Shown here one piece after another: positions 46,041 to 54,355 of a stretch of 64,000 nt of DNA (position 1 is its first letter; each line of letters opens with the position of its first letter). The position numbers and the translations under genes are program-made. The notes under the pieces were generated by a model, which saw nothing but the letters and a program-made list of their open reading frames with translations, did not search any database and was not told the DNA's origin. The stretch comes from an uncultured Victivallis sp. (GTDB lineage Bacteria > Verrucomicrobiota > Lentisphaeria > Victivallales > Victivallaceae), in NCBI GenBank assembly GCA_944389815.1, contig CALXNS010000017.1, positions 1 to 64,000 on the forward strand. The letters run 5' to 3'.

Positions 46041-47303
46041 TCATTGCCGACGACGACGGCCATCCGGCATCCCCTGCGGTCCCATCATCATCATATTCGT
46101 CTGCGGCGTGCCGAATTCATCAAATACGACAATCGTCGCATCTTCCGGGACCATCCCTTCCTTCGTGACGACCATCTTCCCGCCGCGTTCATCCAGACTC
46201 TTGTCGTCTTCCAGTGACCTGGGATCCTCCAGGTTGACTGTCATCGCACTCGGGTTGATCGAGGCAATCCGGTATGCTGAAATCCCTGTACGGCGATTCC
46301 CCATGTTGAACGCCTGCCCGACATCATAAATGTATTCCCGATTATCCGCCGTATCAATGACAATCGCCTTACGGTCTGGTGAATACACATCACGCCCCAC
46401 CTGCATTTCAAGCTTCTCTTCTCCGTCCTCCTGCTCCAGCGTGATGATTGATTCATCCTGAACCAGCGGCGACCCGCCCTCTCCCGACGGCACCGTCTTG
46501 CGGCGAAGTTCGGCATCCTTGATCGTATAACGCTTGGAGCCTATCTGAACGCCTTCTCCAATCGACTTGAATTCCGTCTTGCCATCCTTGTCCGTACTGT
46601 TGATTTGAATAAGCCACAATGTCTTGTCATCGCTGCTGTTCGTGTTGATCGCCATCAGTTTATACGGAATCTTGATCGTACGCAAATCTACGAGTTTCAA
46701 TCGGTACCAGAGCGGCGGGTGCGATTTCGCATTCATCGGCGAGGTGCCGAAACGATATTCGAACAGATTCGAAAAACCATCTCCATCCTTGTCCAGACGA
46801 CCATCGGTCGGATCGTTGGGATCCAGCCCGAAACGCGTCTCGTCCTGATCGGGAATTCCGTCTCCGTCCGCATCATCCGCAGTGATCGTATACGTAATGG
46901 TTGTACGCTCCGGAGGTGTGCGCAACTCCTTCCCGCAGTTCGAAAACGGACATTTCCCGCCATCTACCATGTATGAACGGGGTATGATCTTACCGCAATG
47001 CGGACAACGCGCCATTGGAAACGCCACAACCAGATCCGAGAAATGTTCCGCATTCTCCGGATCGCGCGCCTTCGACTCATCCCAATGCAACTGAGTGCTC
47101 GCCAGCTGCATCTTCACGTCAAACTGCGACTCCTCCGGATTTACCGGCTTATAATCCGCTTCACGACTCGGGAGATTCAAATCCGAATCCTTGATCTCAC
47201 GAGTCTGATCAATGATGATAACCACGTAGATCATCGACACAATGAACGCCAGCAACAGAACAAGGAGAATCAACTTCTCATAATGTTTCTTCAAGAATTC
47301 CAA
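46041..47303 (-). CDS. Single-pass envelope protein with zinc-ribbon and calcium-type repeats (Amuc_1099 position)
   Basis: 420 residues. One N-terminal TM helix (residues about 11-31) is followed by a periplasmic part. Cys 100, 103, 118 and 123 (CPHC, CPFSNC) resemble a zinc ribbon, unusual outside the cytoplasm. Residues 144-182 contain two thrombospondin-3-like calcium loops (DADGDGIPDQDE, DKDGDGFSNLFE). The C-terminus is MMMMGPQGMPDGRRRRQ, nearly identical to part of the Met-rich insert of secretin copy B. The start is TTG 47303 with GGAGG 6 bases ahead; no ATG fits. Gene order places it where Amuc_1099 sits. It may connect inner membrane and secretin, in the manner of PilP or GspC, but that is inference. 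Confidence 0.75.
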   Translation of the reverse strand: MEFLKKHYEKLILLVLLLAFIVSMIYVVIIIDQTREIKDSDLNLPSREADYKPVNPEESQFDVKMQLASTQLHWDESKARDPENAEHFSDLVVAFPMARCPHCGKIIPRSYMVDGGKCPFSNCGKELRTPPERTTITYTITADDADGDGIPDQDETRFGLDPNDPTDGRLDKDGDGFSNLFEYRFGTSPMNAKSHPPLWYRLKLVDLRTIKIPYKLMAINTNSSDDKTLWLIQINSTDKDGKTEFKSIGEGVQIGSKRYTIKDAELRRKTVPSGEGGSPLVQDESIITLEQEDGEEKLEMQVGRDVYSPDRKAIVIDTADNREYIYDVGQAFNMGNRRTGISAYRIASINPSAMTVNLEDPRSLEDDKSLDERGGKMVVTKEGMVPEDATIVVFDEFGTPQTNMMMMGPQGMPDGRRRRQ

Positions 47304-47327
47304 AATGAACCTCCGCCTCGTTCCCGT

Positions 47328-48665
47328 TTAGTTGCCGTTGTATACGACGTAATCCACGTCAATTATCGCACGACAATCCTGTTCCGCACCGACAAGCGTA
47401 TCTCCATAACCTCGACGCTCCCAGAACGGTCGTTTTTTATCCGCTTCAATCTCTGCCTGCCGACGACGCTCCATCTCCGCAAGCATCTCTTCCTCCGTCA
47501 TCTGCTCCTGCCCTCCCGGCATCATTCCCGGCATCATCATATTGTTTCCACCACGCGAGCGGCGGGTGCGCATCCCCGGCTGGGGCATCATCATCCCACC
47601 GCCTCTTTGCGATTGCGGCCGCATTCCTGAACGCTGCTGCTGGAACTGCTGCAACAATGCCGCCTCATCCAATTTTTCTTCCGGCTGAAACAGTACCTCC
47701 GCAGGATCCGCCGTCGCATACAAAAAGATACTGCGCACAATATAAAAGCGCGAATCCTTATAGCCTTCATCCAGCAGCTTCGCCAATTTTCTGATCGCTT
47801 CCATCTTCCCGGTGACTTCAAAGGAATAGTGATAAATCAGATACGAACCAGACTCCTCGCCTTCGATGCTCCGCTTCGAAAACTTCGTCAATGCCCCGAC
47901 TCCGGATTCCGTGAGCCGTTTGACAATATCACCAATCACATCCCACTGTGCCGCAATCTTCGGAATACTTTCCGGCGTGTAAAGCTGCTTTTCCATGTCA
48001 AAAGAGAAATACGACGCATCATCCTGCAACGTTACTTTCCCTTCCGTCATATCCACCAGCTTATCACGGTAATCCCGCATGAACAGCCGCAATTTGTCTA
48101 TCTTTCCCTCCATCGTCCGAGGAACCCCCAACGACGAAAGGAATATCTCATCCATACGGAAATCACTGATCGGCTCCGTAATCACGGATTCGGCCAGCTT
48201 GCGGAATTGAATCATCGCCTGATCCCAATTCTTGAACTGCTGCTGAAACTCCTTATAGAAAATTCCCTGCTGAGCAACATTCGTCGCGTCAATCGCATCC
48301 CAACCCTCATGAAACTTCTCTTTGAAAGCGTCCACCGTGAGCTTTTCACCTTCTACCGGTTCCAGCTTCGCAACAAACTGTTCCAACGCTTCCGTCAGCG
48401 GATGCGAAAACACCTTCTCCAGACGTTTGGCCGCGGCTTTATAAGTGTCCACATCCTTCTGGATCAAGGCCAGATTTCCCTCCACCGGAGCTGGGTCTTT
48501 ATCAATCAACTCCTGAATCTTTTCACGCAATGACGATACCTCATTGCTGTATTTCGACATTTCACTATGCTCCAAAGCAGTCCAGACCAGAAGCACACAT
48601 ACCGCAATAAACGATACACTGATTACCAGAATCAGTATCAGATTTTTTTTCAGAAAGCGATTCAC
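47328..48665 (-). CDS. Amuc_1100-like PilO-type inner-membrane protein
   Basis: 445 residues with an N-terminal TM helix (residues about 8-28), a coiled-coil region (SSLREKIQELIDKDP) and an alpha/beta periplasmic part containing YHYSFEVTGKMEAIRKLAKLLDE, the ferredoxin-like motif expected of PilO/GspM-type proteins. The general layout and the gene order after a PilM homologue match Amuc_1100 of Akkermansia. Residues 346-389 are Met/Arg/Gly/Gln-rich (GGGMMMPQPGM, NNMMMPGMMPGG), followed by a conserved-looking ending. The start is GTG 48665 with GGAG 8 bases ahead. It follows the PilM-PilN gene by 14 bases. Confidence 0.8.
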   Translation of the reverse strand: MNRFLKKNLILILVISVSFIAVCVLLVWTALEHSEMSKYSNEVSSLREKIQELIDKDPAPVEGNLALIQKDVDTYKAAAKRLEKVFSHPLTEALEQFVAKLEPVEGEKLTVDAFKEKFHEGWDAIDATNVAQQGIFYKEFQQQFKNWDQAMIQFRKLAESVITEPISDFRMDEIFLSSLGVPRTMEGKIDKLRLFMRDYRDKLVDMTEGKVTLQDDASYFSFDMEKQLYTPESIPKIAAQWDVIGDIVKRLTESGVGALTKFSKRSIEGEESGSYLIYHYSFEVTGKMEAIRKLAKLLDEGYKDSRFYIVRSIFLYATADPAEVLFQPEEKLDEAALLQQFQQQRSGMRPQSQRGGGMMMPQPGMRTRRSRGGNNMMMPGMMPGGQEQMTEEEMLAEMERRRQAEIEADKKRPFWERRGYGDTLVGAEQDCRAIIDVDYVVYNGN

Positions 48666-48679
48666 TGCTGTTCTCCGTG

Positions 48680-50539
48680 CTATTTCTTAATCGGCTCTTT
48701 CAATTTGAAGACAATTTCAAACGCCGTCATATTCAACGTCTGTGTGTCTGAAGTGAATTTGACCAACGTCGATCCTTCGTCCTTGCCTTCAACGAAATAT
48801 TTACTATTCGTACAGAGTCGCTCCCGCAACTCATTCTCCAGCAATGTCTTCCCCTCCGTCAACAAAGAATATCCCCGCAGACGGATCTCCTTTACTTCGT
48901 GAATATTCACCGGATCTGGATCCGGCGTCTCCTCTTCCTCGCCCGTCTGCTGCATCGCGGGATCCCCGAACAGTCCGGCCATCCCCATTGGAGGCATCGG
49001 CCCCAAACCCCCGCCCATCGGTCCGCCGGAAGCGGTCTCCGGCGTCGGTTCGACTACATCGCCAATTCCTACAATACTGGTCAACCAGACGTTGTCTGGC
49101 ATCCGTTCCTGAATCTCTTCGAGCATCCCCGTCCATTTGCCGCGATCCGCCAGAAATTGATAAGCCGCCTCGTATTCGCTCTTCGCCGACCGATACTGGC
49201 CCATCAACCCATTCACCCGATCCATCATTTTCGTCGTCGCTTCCACGCTGCTTTGCACACGCTCCACTCGCGACTTATCGAAATTCAAACGCCGATTCAC
49301 TCCTGCCGCAAAAATCAGAAGGCACAATATCAACGATACCGCACTGATGTAAAAATAGATTTTCTTACGATCAAGCTCCTTCTGCCGTTTGATCGAATTC
49401 GGCACCAGCGAAATGTCAATCGGGCACTGCGTCACACTCCGCAGACTCAATCCAATCAACTCCTGGAACATCGGCGCAATCGCCTGCAACGCATCCTTAT
49501 TCACGTTGTCGGCAATTGTGATCGCACCAAAGGTATTCAAATATTCAACCGGCAGGCGTAATTTTTCCTGGAAGAAATCCGTGATGTACAACATCGTTGA
49601 GCCGCCGCCCGACAGCAACACACGCGTCGGCGCATTTCCGCCATGGCTCGACCGCCATACATTGATCGAACGACTCACTTCCCCGTGAAGTCGGGTCATC
49701 ACGTTTCGCGCTATCTTCGAAATCGTCGCGGCCACCTCCGATTCCGGCTCCTCGTATGCGCCTCCAAGCGCCACAAAACCATGCCGCTGCTTCAAATCCT
49801 CCGCCTCTTCAAAGCCGATGCTGAACTCCTTGGCCACCTGCTGCGTAATCGCATCCCCGGCAATCGGAATACTGCGGATAAACACACGGTTGTGATCTGC
49901 TATCATCAGGTTCGACCCGCGACCACCTATGTTGAGAAGCAATACACACTCATCGTCCTGGCATTGCGTCGCCTTCGCCGCATTGAATAACGCAATCGGA
50001 GCAATCTCCACGGAAAGAATCTCTTTCCCGGAATCCTCTATCACATCCGTGTATTGCGTGATCTGATCGGTCTTTACGGCCACGAACAACGCCTCGTATT
50101 CTTCGTGCGCATCCGAAATCTCCAGCGTCGACCCGTCTTCCTGCGTCTCCAGACGGCTCTCCACCCACTCGTGTTTTAACAACTGGTAGTCCCAGACCAC
50201 CTCGTCCATCGGATACGGTACCGTCTGGCGCGCCTCGAATTCAATGATCTTATTCACCGCGCCGGGATTTCCCATCAACGGAGGAAGCTTGCTTAAACGG
50301 GAAAAGGAATTCTGCCCGGAAAGCGATAAACGCACTTGTTTGGCGGTAAAATTATATTCGCTCAGCAACTCATGGTACACTTCCGCAAAGGCCTTGCCCG
50401 CGCCCTCTTCCTGTTCCACCAGTTTGCGAAACGCAAAATTCCGCAGAACAATCGTACCACCGGGAACAAAAACAAACTCCGCCAGCTTGAGATTGTCTCC
50501 ACCGATGTCGATCGTCAATACCGAGTGCTCTTTTGCCAT
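48680..50539 (-). CDS. PilM-PilN fusion, pilus-type inner-membrane platform protein
   Basis: 619 residues. Residues 1-375 are PilM, an actin-like protein (VLTIDIGGDNLKLAEF, FEARQTVPYPMDEVVWDYQL, LLLNIGGRGSNLMI, RVLLSGGGSTML). The PilM tail continues without a stop into IDISLVPNSIKRQKELDRKK. This is the motif that in separate PilN proteins lies at the N-terminus and binds PilM. A TM helix (394-414), coiled coil and periplasmic domain follow. A Gly/Met/Pro-rich stretch lies at 504-530. ATG 50539 aligns with PilM starts; a GTG 33 bases upstream is possible. The fusion makes PilM and PilN obligately 1:1. The position equals Amuc_1101. Confidence 0.87.
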   Translation of the reverse strand: MAKEHSVLTIDIGGDNLKLAEFVFVPGGTIVLRNFAFRKLVEQEEGAGKAFAEVYHELLSEYNFTAKQVRLSLSGQNSFSRLSKLPPLMGNPGAVNKIIEFEARQTVPYPMDEVVWDYQLLKHEWVESRLETQEDGSTLEISDAHEEYEALFVAVKTDQITQYTDVIEDSGKEILSVEIAPIALFNAAKATQCQDDECVLLLNIGGRGSNLMIADHNRVFIRSIPIAGDAITQQVAKEFSIGFEEAEDLKQRHGFVALGGAYEEPESEVAATISKIARNVMTRLHGEVSRSINVWRSSHGGNAPTRVLLSGGGSTMLYITDFFQEKLRLPVEYLNTFGAITIADNVNKDALQAIAPMFQELIGLSLRSVTQCPIDISLVPNSIKRQKELDRKKIYFYISAVSLILCLLIFAAGVNRRLNFDKSRVERVQSSVEATTKMMDRVNGLMGQYRSAKSEYEAAYQFLADRGKWTGMLEEIQERMPDNVWLTSIVGIGDVVEPTPETASGGPMGGGLGPMPPMGMAGLFGDPAMQQTGEEEETPDPDPVNIHEVKEIRLRGYSLLTEGKTLLENELRERLCTNSKYFVEGKDEGSTLVKFTSDTQTLNMTAFEIVFKLKEPIKK

Positions 50540-50629
50540 TTTTATCAGATGTTCCGCTGTTTTCGCAACCACCTCGAGCTGCGCGGGCTTTCACCCTGGA
50601 TTTTTATTCTGTATATTTACGAAACCGCC

Positions 50630-51283
50630 TCAAGGTTTGATCAAATCAAAATCATCGATGCTCGCATACTGCCACGGGGTCTTGTTGCGCGGCCATAACG
50701 AACCTTCAACTTCAACCAGCGGCTTCTGCTGCAACAATTGATTGAACCATTGGCGCCCCGCCCGGAGATCCGTTCCTCGAAACGGATAATAACCTTCGCC
50801 AATCACCTGACCCCCGCGATCAAGAAATTGCGCCTGCACGGAAAATGTCGAACTCCCCACCGTGCTCGCCGATCCCGATACCGGAAGATAACGATCCAGC
50901 AGATGCGGAGGAATCATCATCGTAGCAACATGTTTACGACCATCAAGCGGAATCGTCCAGAATTCCGTCTTCCCGGAAAACACAAACGTCACCTTTCGAC
51001 CACCGGTCTGACCAACGCACACCGCCTTCATCGACAATACCACGTCATCAATCCAGACATTACGCGCATTATCTTCGGTCTTCGGATAAAACTCCACCCG
51101 GATTATCAACCACTTGTTCCGAAGATCTCCGCTCGGAACACTGATCGAATTGTCTTTCCCCGCCGGATTCGAGGAGGTGCTCACCAAATCAATCTTGATC
51201 CTGGTCATCAACTCCGCTCCACATGCAGAACCGGTCAGGATCACCGCAATAACCAGAAGCAGAAGCTTGCAAATTGGTTTCAT
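50630..51283 (-). CDS. Exported protein of unknown function (Amuc_1102 position)
   Basis: 217 residues with a signal peptide (KPICKLLLLVIAVILTGSACGAE). The remainder is rich in beta-strands (WLIIRVEFYP, VTFVFSGKTEFWTIPL, STFSVQAQFLDRGG) with no recognised catalytic motif. It sits directly before the PilM-PilN gene, in the place of Amuc_1102, which is reported to have an immunoglobulin-like fold. Homology beyond position is only suspected. ATG 51283 is chosen because GAGAGG lies at a proper distance; ATG 51289 would abut it. A Cys near the cleavage site does not fit a standard lipobox well. Confidence 0.6.
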   Translation of the reverse strand: MKPICKLLLLVIAVILTGSACGAELMTRIKIDLVSTSSNPAGKDNSISVPSGDLRNKWLIIRVEFYPKTEDNARNVWIDDVVLSMKAVCVGQTGGRKVTFVFSGKTEFWTIPLDGRKHVATMMIPPHLLDRYLPVSGSASTVGSSTFSVQAQFLDRGGQVIGEGYYPFRGTDLRAGRQWFNQLLQQKPLVEVEGSLWPRNKTPWQYASIDDFDLIKP

Positions 51284-51311
51284 CTCCATCCCTCTCCCGA
51301 CTTGCCCGATC

Positions 51312-51683
51312 TTACTGCGCCGCAGACTCCGTCGTCTCTGAAGCTGTCACTCCTCCAACATCCGGAGAATTTAACGCCGCAGCTCCAGCAGATCCGCTCC
51401 CAGCTTCCAGCTGCTGCATCACTCCGCGATCCTGATCGTTCAGCTTTACCCCATGACCGATCAGAGAAGCAAGAATCAGCGTAAGCAGAAAGAAAATCGC
51501 AGTCATGATTACCGTCGCCCGGGTCAGATGACTCCCCGCCTGCGCTCCGAATACCGATTCTCCAATTCCGCCGAACGTGGCGCCAAGCCCTCCGCTCTTC
51601 GACGGCTGCACCAGTATGATCCCGATCAGCAGCAGCGAGATCACCACCACCAGCGCATACAGCAATACGGTTAACGTCGACAT
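51312..51683 (-). CDS. secG: Preprotein translocase subunit SecG
   Basis: Two-helix partner of SecYE in the Sec translocon. The first TM is TVLLYALVVVISLLLIGIILVQ, followed by the conserved cytoplasmic loop SKSGGLGATFGG and GESVFGA, then the second TM (IMTAIFFLLTLILASLIG). The 123 residues include an Ala/Gly/Ser-rich C-terminal extension. The open frame runs upstream to 51761, but ATG 51683 matches SecG starts. It has its own promoter and lies 28 bases ahead of the pilus-like operon, so transcripts may continue into it. Confidence 0.93.
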   Translation of the reverse strand: MSTLTVLLYALVVVISLLLIGIILVQPSKSGGLGATFGGIGESVFGAQAGSHLTRATVIMTAIFFLLTLILASLIGHGVKLNDQDRGVMQQLEAGSGSAGAAALNSPDVGGVTASETTESAAQ

Positions 51684-51766
51684 CCAATTTACCCTTATTC
51701 TTTGGCCGGCCTCCTCGCCCGGAAACGGTACCCGGACACCGGGACCGGCACATGACAACACAGTTA

Positions 51767-51795
51767 ACAGTAGCGCATCGACGGGAAAATGTCAA
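51767..51795 (-). promoter_or_regulatory. Promoter of secG (and possibly the pilus-like operon)
   Basis: On the minus strand a perfect TTGACA (51790-51795) and TACTGT (51767-51772) are 17 bases apart, about 85 bases before the secG ATG. Confidence 0.55.
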
Positions 51796-51841
51796 CCCCT
51801 TTCCCGTCACTTTGCACTAATATTGTCAATATTTTTTTAAA

Positions 51842-52612
51842 TTAACGGGCAATCGCGTTATGAATCAGCGCCGAAAAGCTTTCCGCCTTCAACGCCGCTC
51901 CGCCAATCAACCCGCCGTCGATGTTCGGCTGCGCCACCAGTTCCGCCGCGTTTTCCGCCTTCATGCTGCCGCCGTACTGGATCCGGACGCCTTCACCGAC
52001 TTCTGCCCCGAACATATCCTTGAGCGTGCAGCGAATGAAGTTGTGCGTCAGTTCCGCCACTTCCGGCGTCGCCGTCTTTCCCGTGCCAATCGCCCAGACC
52101 GGTTCGTAGGCGATCACCACATTGGCCATGTCCTCGCCGGTCAACCCTGCCAGGCCGCCCTCCAGCTGCGTGCCGATCACCTTCTCCGTGTTGCCGTTTT
52201 CACGATCTTCCAGCAGCTCTCCAACGCAGACAATCGGTTTGAGCCCGGCCTTCACCGCCGCCTTGATCCGCGCATTGACCGTCGCATCCGTCTCGCCAAA
52301 GTACTGACGCCGTTCGCTGTGACCGATGATCACATATTCGATCCCGAGCTCCGTGAGCATCGACGCGGAAATTTCCCCTGTGAACGCGCCGCTCTCCGCC
52401 CAGTGAATATTCTGCGCTCCAACTTTGATGTTGCTCCCGCGCGCAGCTTCCACCACCGCGGCAATCGTCGTGAACGGCGGGCAGACCACGATATCCGCCA
52501 CGCCCGGACACACATCGGCCACCAGCGGCTTCAGCGCCTCAACCAGCGCACGGCCTTCCGCCGCGGTCTTATTCATCTTCCAATTGCCGGCGATAATCAC
52601 TTTTCGACTCAT
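51842..52612 (-). CDS. tpiA: Triosephosphate isomerase
   Basis: Glycolytic interconversion of dihydroxyacetone phosphate and glyceraldehyde 3-phosphate. AGNWKMNK has the active-site Asn and Lys 12, IGHSERRQYFGE the electrophilic His, YEPVWAIGTGK the catalytic Glu, and QYGGSMK closes the phosphate site. Full length at 256 residues. ATG 52612 is used; a GTG at 52618 with GAGAGG upstream is an alternative. tpiA before secG is a widespread bacterial neighbourhood. Confidence 0.97.
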   Translation of the reverse strand: MSRKVIIAGNWKMNKTAAEGRALVEALKPLVADVCPGVADIVVCPPFTTIAAVVEAARGSNIKVGAQNIHWAESGAFTGEISASMLTELGIEYVIIGHSERRQYFGETDATVNARIKAAVKAGLKPIVCVGELLEDRENGNTEKVIGTQLEGGLAGLTGEDMANVVIAYEPVWAIGTGKTATPEVAELTHNFIRCTLKDMFGAEVGEGVRIQYGGSMKAENAAELVAQPNIDGGLIGGAALKAESFSALIHNAIAR

Positions 52613-52687
52613 TTTCACCAAATCCTCTCATTCATCTTCTTGATGTTTGCTTTTTATGCGGAATTCAAAAAAAATCCTTCAACAAGA

Positions 52688-52716
52688 AAAATAACACCGC
52701 TTTTCCCGTTTTTCAA
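52688..52716 (-). promoter_or_regulatory. Promoter of tpiA
   Basis: On the minus strand TTGAAA (52711-52716) and TATTTT (52688-52693) are 17 bases apart, 76 bases before the ATG. Confidence 0.55.
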
Positions 52717-52777
52717 CCCGCGACTCGAAAATCTCTTCGCAATAAATCTTGTTTTCCCTCTTTCCGGCGAATACTCT

Positions 52778-53224
52778 TCACTCGTCGGACTCCTCCGCCT
52801 CCGCCGCGCTCCCTGAATCATTCATCACCGCCACCGCCGACGCCGAACGCGTCCGACGCCAGAATATCCACAGCCCCAGCATCCCGGTCGAACTCTCCGA
52901 CAACCGCACATCCTCCACCGCATCCGCCTTCAACCGTTTCGAATAACCGTCCAGCATCCGGTACATGTATTTATCCCCCAGCTGATTCACGAAGGGATCC
53001 CAGTCCATCCGGTTCGGACGTCCCGGGGCGCCCGTCCACAGCGGAATATAATAAAAAAGAAACACGCCGTTGTTCGCCGCCTCAAGATTGGCAATCACCC
53101 GCTTCCCCGAACTGCTCAACTGTTCCGCCACCGGCTTGTCATGCCGGATCGTCGACGTCACGCACCCGGTGAACAGTGAAAGCAACAGCGCGCCCCACAG
53201 AAAAAGAACAACCGCTTTCCGCAT
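52778..53224 (-). CDS. Small lipoprotein of unknown function
   Basis: 148 residues starting at ATG 53224, with AAGGG 9 bases upstream. The type II signal peptide is RKAVVLFLWGALLLSLFTGC, so the lipid-modified Cys is near residue 21. The body contains FLFYYIPLWTGAPGRPN, a pattern common to small lipoproteins in which a hydrophobic strand precedes a GxP turn, and ends with an acidic Ala/Ser/Glu tail. The Asn-Gly-Val-Phe-Leu-Phe segment recalls Bor/Iss-type lipoproteins only weakly. Function is unknown. It lies downstream of dppB and upstream of tpiA on the same strand. Confidence 0.75.
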   Translation of the reverse strand: MRKAVVLFLWGALLLSLFTGCVTSTIRHDKPVAEQLSSSGKRVIANLEAANNGVFLFYYIPLWTGAPGRPNRMDWDPFVNQLGDKYMYRMLDGYSKRLKADAVEDVRLSESSTGMLGLWIFWRRTRSASAVAVMNDSGSAAEAEESDE

Positions 53225-53335
53225 CTTCATCACCCTTCCGAATCCTGTAGCTTGTTTTTTCATCATCTTTTAACATAAATCTCTTTCCCGGATTTTACAA
53301 ATCCCGTCCCCCATCAACAGCGGCTCCCACGCTTT

Positions 53336-54355
53336 TCACGACCGCGTCAGTTTGATCCGCGGATCCGCCGCCACATAGAGCAGATCCGAAATCAGAATCC
53401 CCGCCAGCGTCAGCGCTCCCGCAAACGCAAACAACGCCATCTGCAGCGGATAATCCCGGCTCGACAGCGCCACCAGCGACAAGGCTCCCATTCCCGGAAT
53501 ATTGAAAATATATTCCACCAGCACACTTCCTGCCACCAGACCCGGCAGCAACCCTCCGAACAACGTAATCAGCGTAATCAACGCATTCCGGAACGCATGG
53601 TGCCAGATCACCACCGTCTCCGGAACCCCCTTCGCCCGCGCCGTCCGGATATAATCGGAATGAATCACTTCAAGCATCCCGCTTCGCGCGTACCGCGACA
53701 ACCCGGCAAAACCACCGTAGGCCAGACAGAATACCGGCAGCGCGTAATGACGCAGCGTCTCCCATTGCAGACGCCAGATCGACAGATTGTCCACATCGTC
53801 CGGCGTCACTCCCTTCAGCGGGAAAATCGGAAAACTGCCGCCCTCACACAGCAGCGCCTGCAACAGCAACCCCACCCACATCACCGGAAGCGAATACAAC
53901 AGAAACAACCCGAATGCACTCACCCGGTCAAACCACGAATCCGCATAAATCGCCGCATACACCCCCAGCGGAATCGCCAGCAGATAGGTGATCACCACCG
54001 CCCAGAAGTTCAACGTCACCGTCACCGGAAGCCGTTCCAGAATCAGCGCCGTCACCGGACGACCCGGATCCACCGCCGCGGACACGCCGAAATCGCCGTC
54101 GCAGACTACCGCTTTCAACCATAGATAAAACCCCTTCAGAACCGGTTCGTCCAGGTGCAGCCGTTCACGCATGGCGTCGTTCCGCATCAACGCCCCCTTC
54201 GACGCGTCAAGCGCGCTCCCGGATGCATCGCTCCCGAACATGCTGCTCCGCGTCGGATCCCCGGGCGCCAGCCGCAGCAGAACGTAACTTACCAGCAAAA
54301 TCACCAGCAGCGTCAACAACGCTAGAATCAGGCGTTTCAACAGATAAAACATCAT
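53336..54355 (-). CDS. Peptide-type ABC transporter permease, DppB/OppB family
   Basis: 339-residue inner-membrane permease with six expected helices. The N-terminus LLKRLILALLTLLVILLVSYVLLRLAPGDP and the EAA loop YIRTARAKGVPETVVIWHHAFRNAL are characteristic of DppB/OppB proteins that import peptides or, in some clades, oligosaccharides. Normally dppB is followed by dppC and ATPase genes, but here the next gene is a lipoprotein. It is coupled to the preceding MFS gene by an ATGA overlap. Partners must be encoded elsewhere, or the operon has been broken up. Confidence 0.88.
   Translation of the reverse strand: MMFYLLKRLILALLTLLVILLVSYVLLRLAPGDPTRSSMFGSDASGSALDASKGALMRNDAMRERLHLDEPVLKGFYLWLKAVVCDGDFGVSAAVDPGRPVTALILERLPVTVTLNFWAVVITYLLAIPLGVYAAIYADSWFDRVSAFGLFLLYSLPVMWVGLLLQALLCEGGSFPIFPLKGVTPDDVDNLSIWRLQWETLRHYALPVFCLAYGGFAGLSRYARSGMLEVIHSDYIRTARAKGVPETVVIWHHAFRNALITLITLFGGLLPGLVAGSVLVEYIFNIPGMGALSLVALSSRDYPLQMALFAFAGALTLAGILISDLLYVAADPRIKLTRS

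Noticed and set aside
51684-51760. Possible tRNA between tpiA and secG (GCCGG start, CCGGCCA end; secG has a tRNA-Leu neighbour in E. coli)
   Set aside because: No TTC-type T loop, no cloverleaf pairing and no anticodon arm could be drawn.
51815-51845. AATATTG/CAATATT palindrome beside a T-run as terminator of tpiA
   Set aside because: The loop would be a single base and the T-run is on the wrong side for the tpiA strand. tpiA probably reads into secG.
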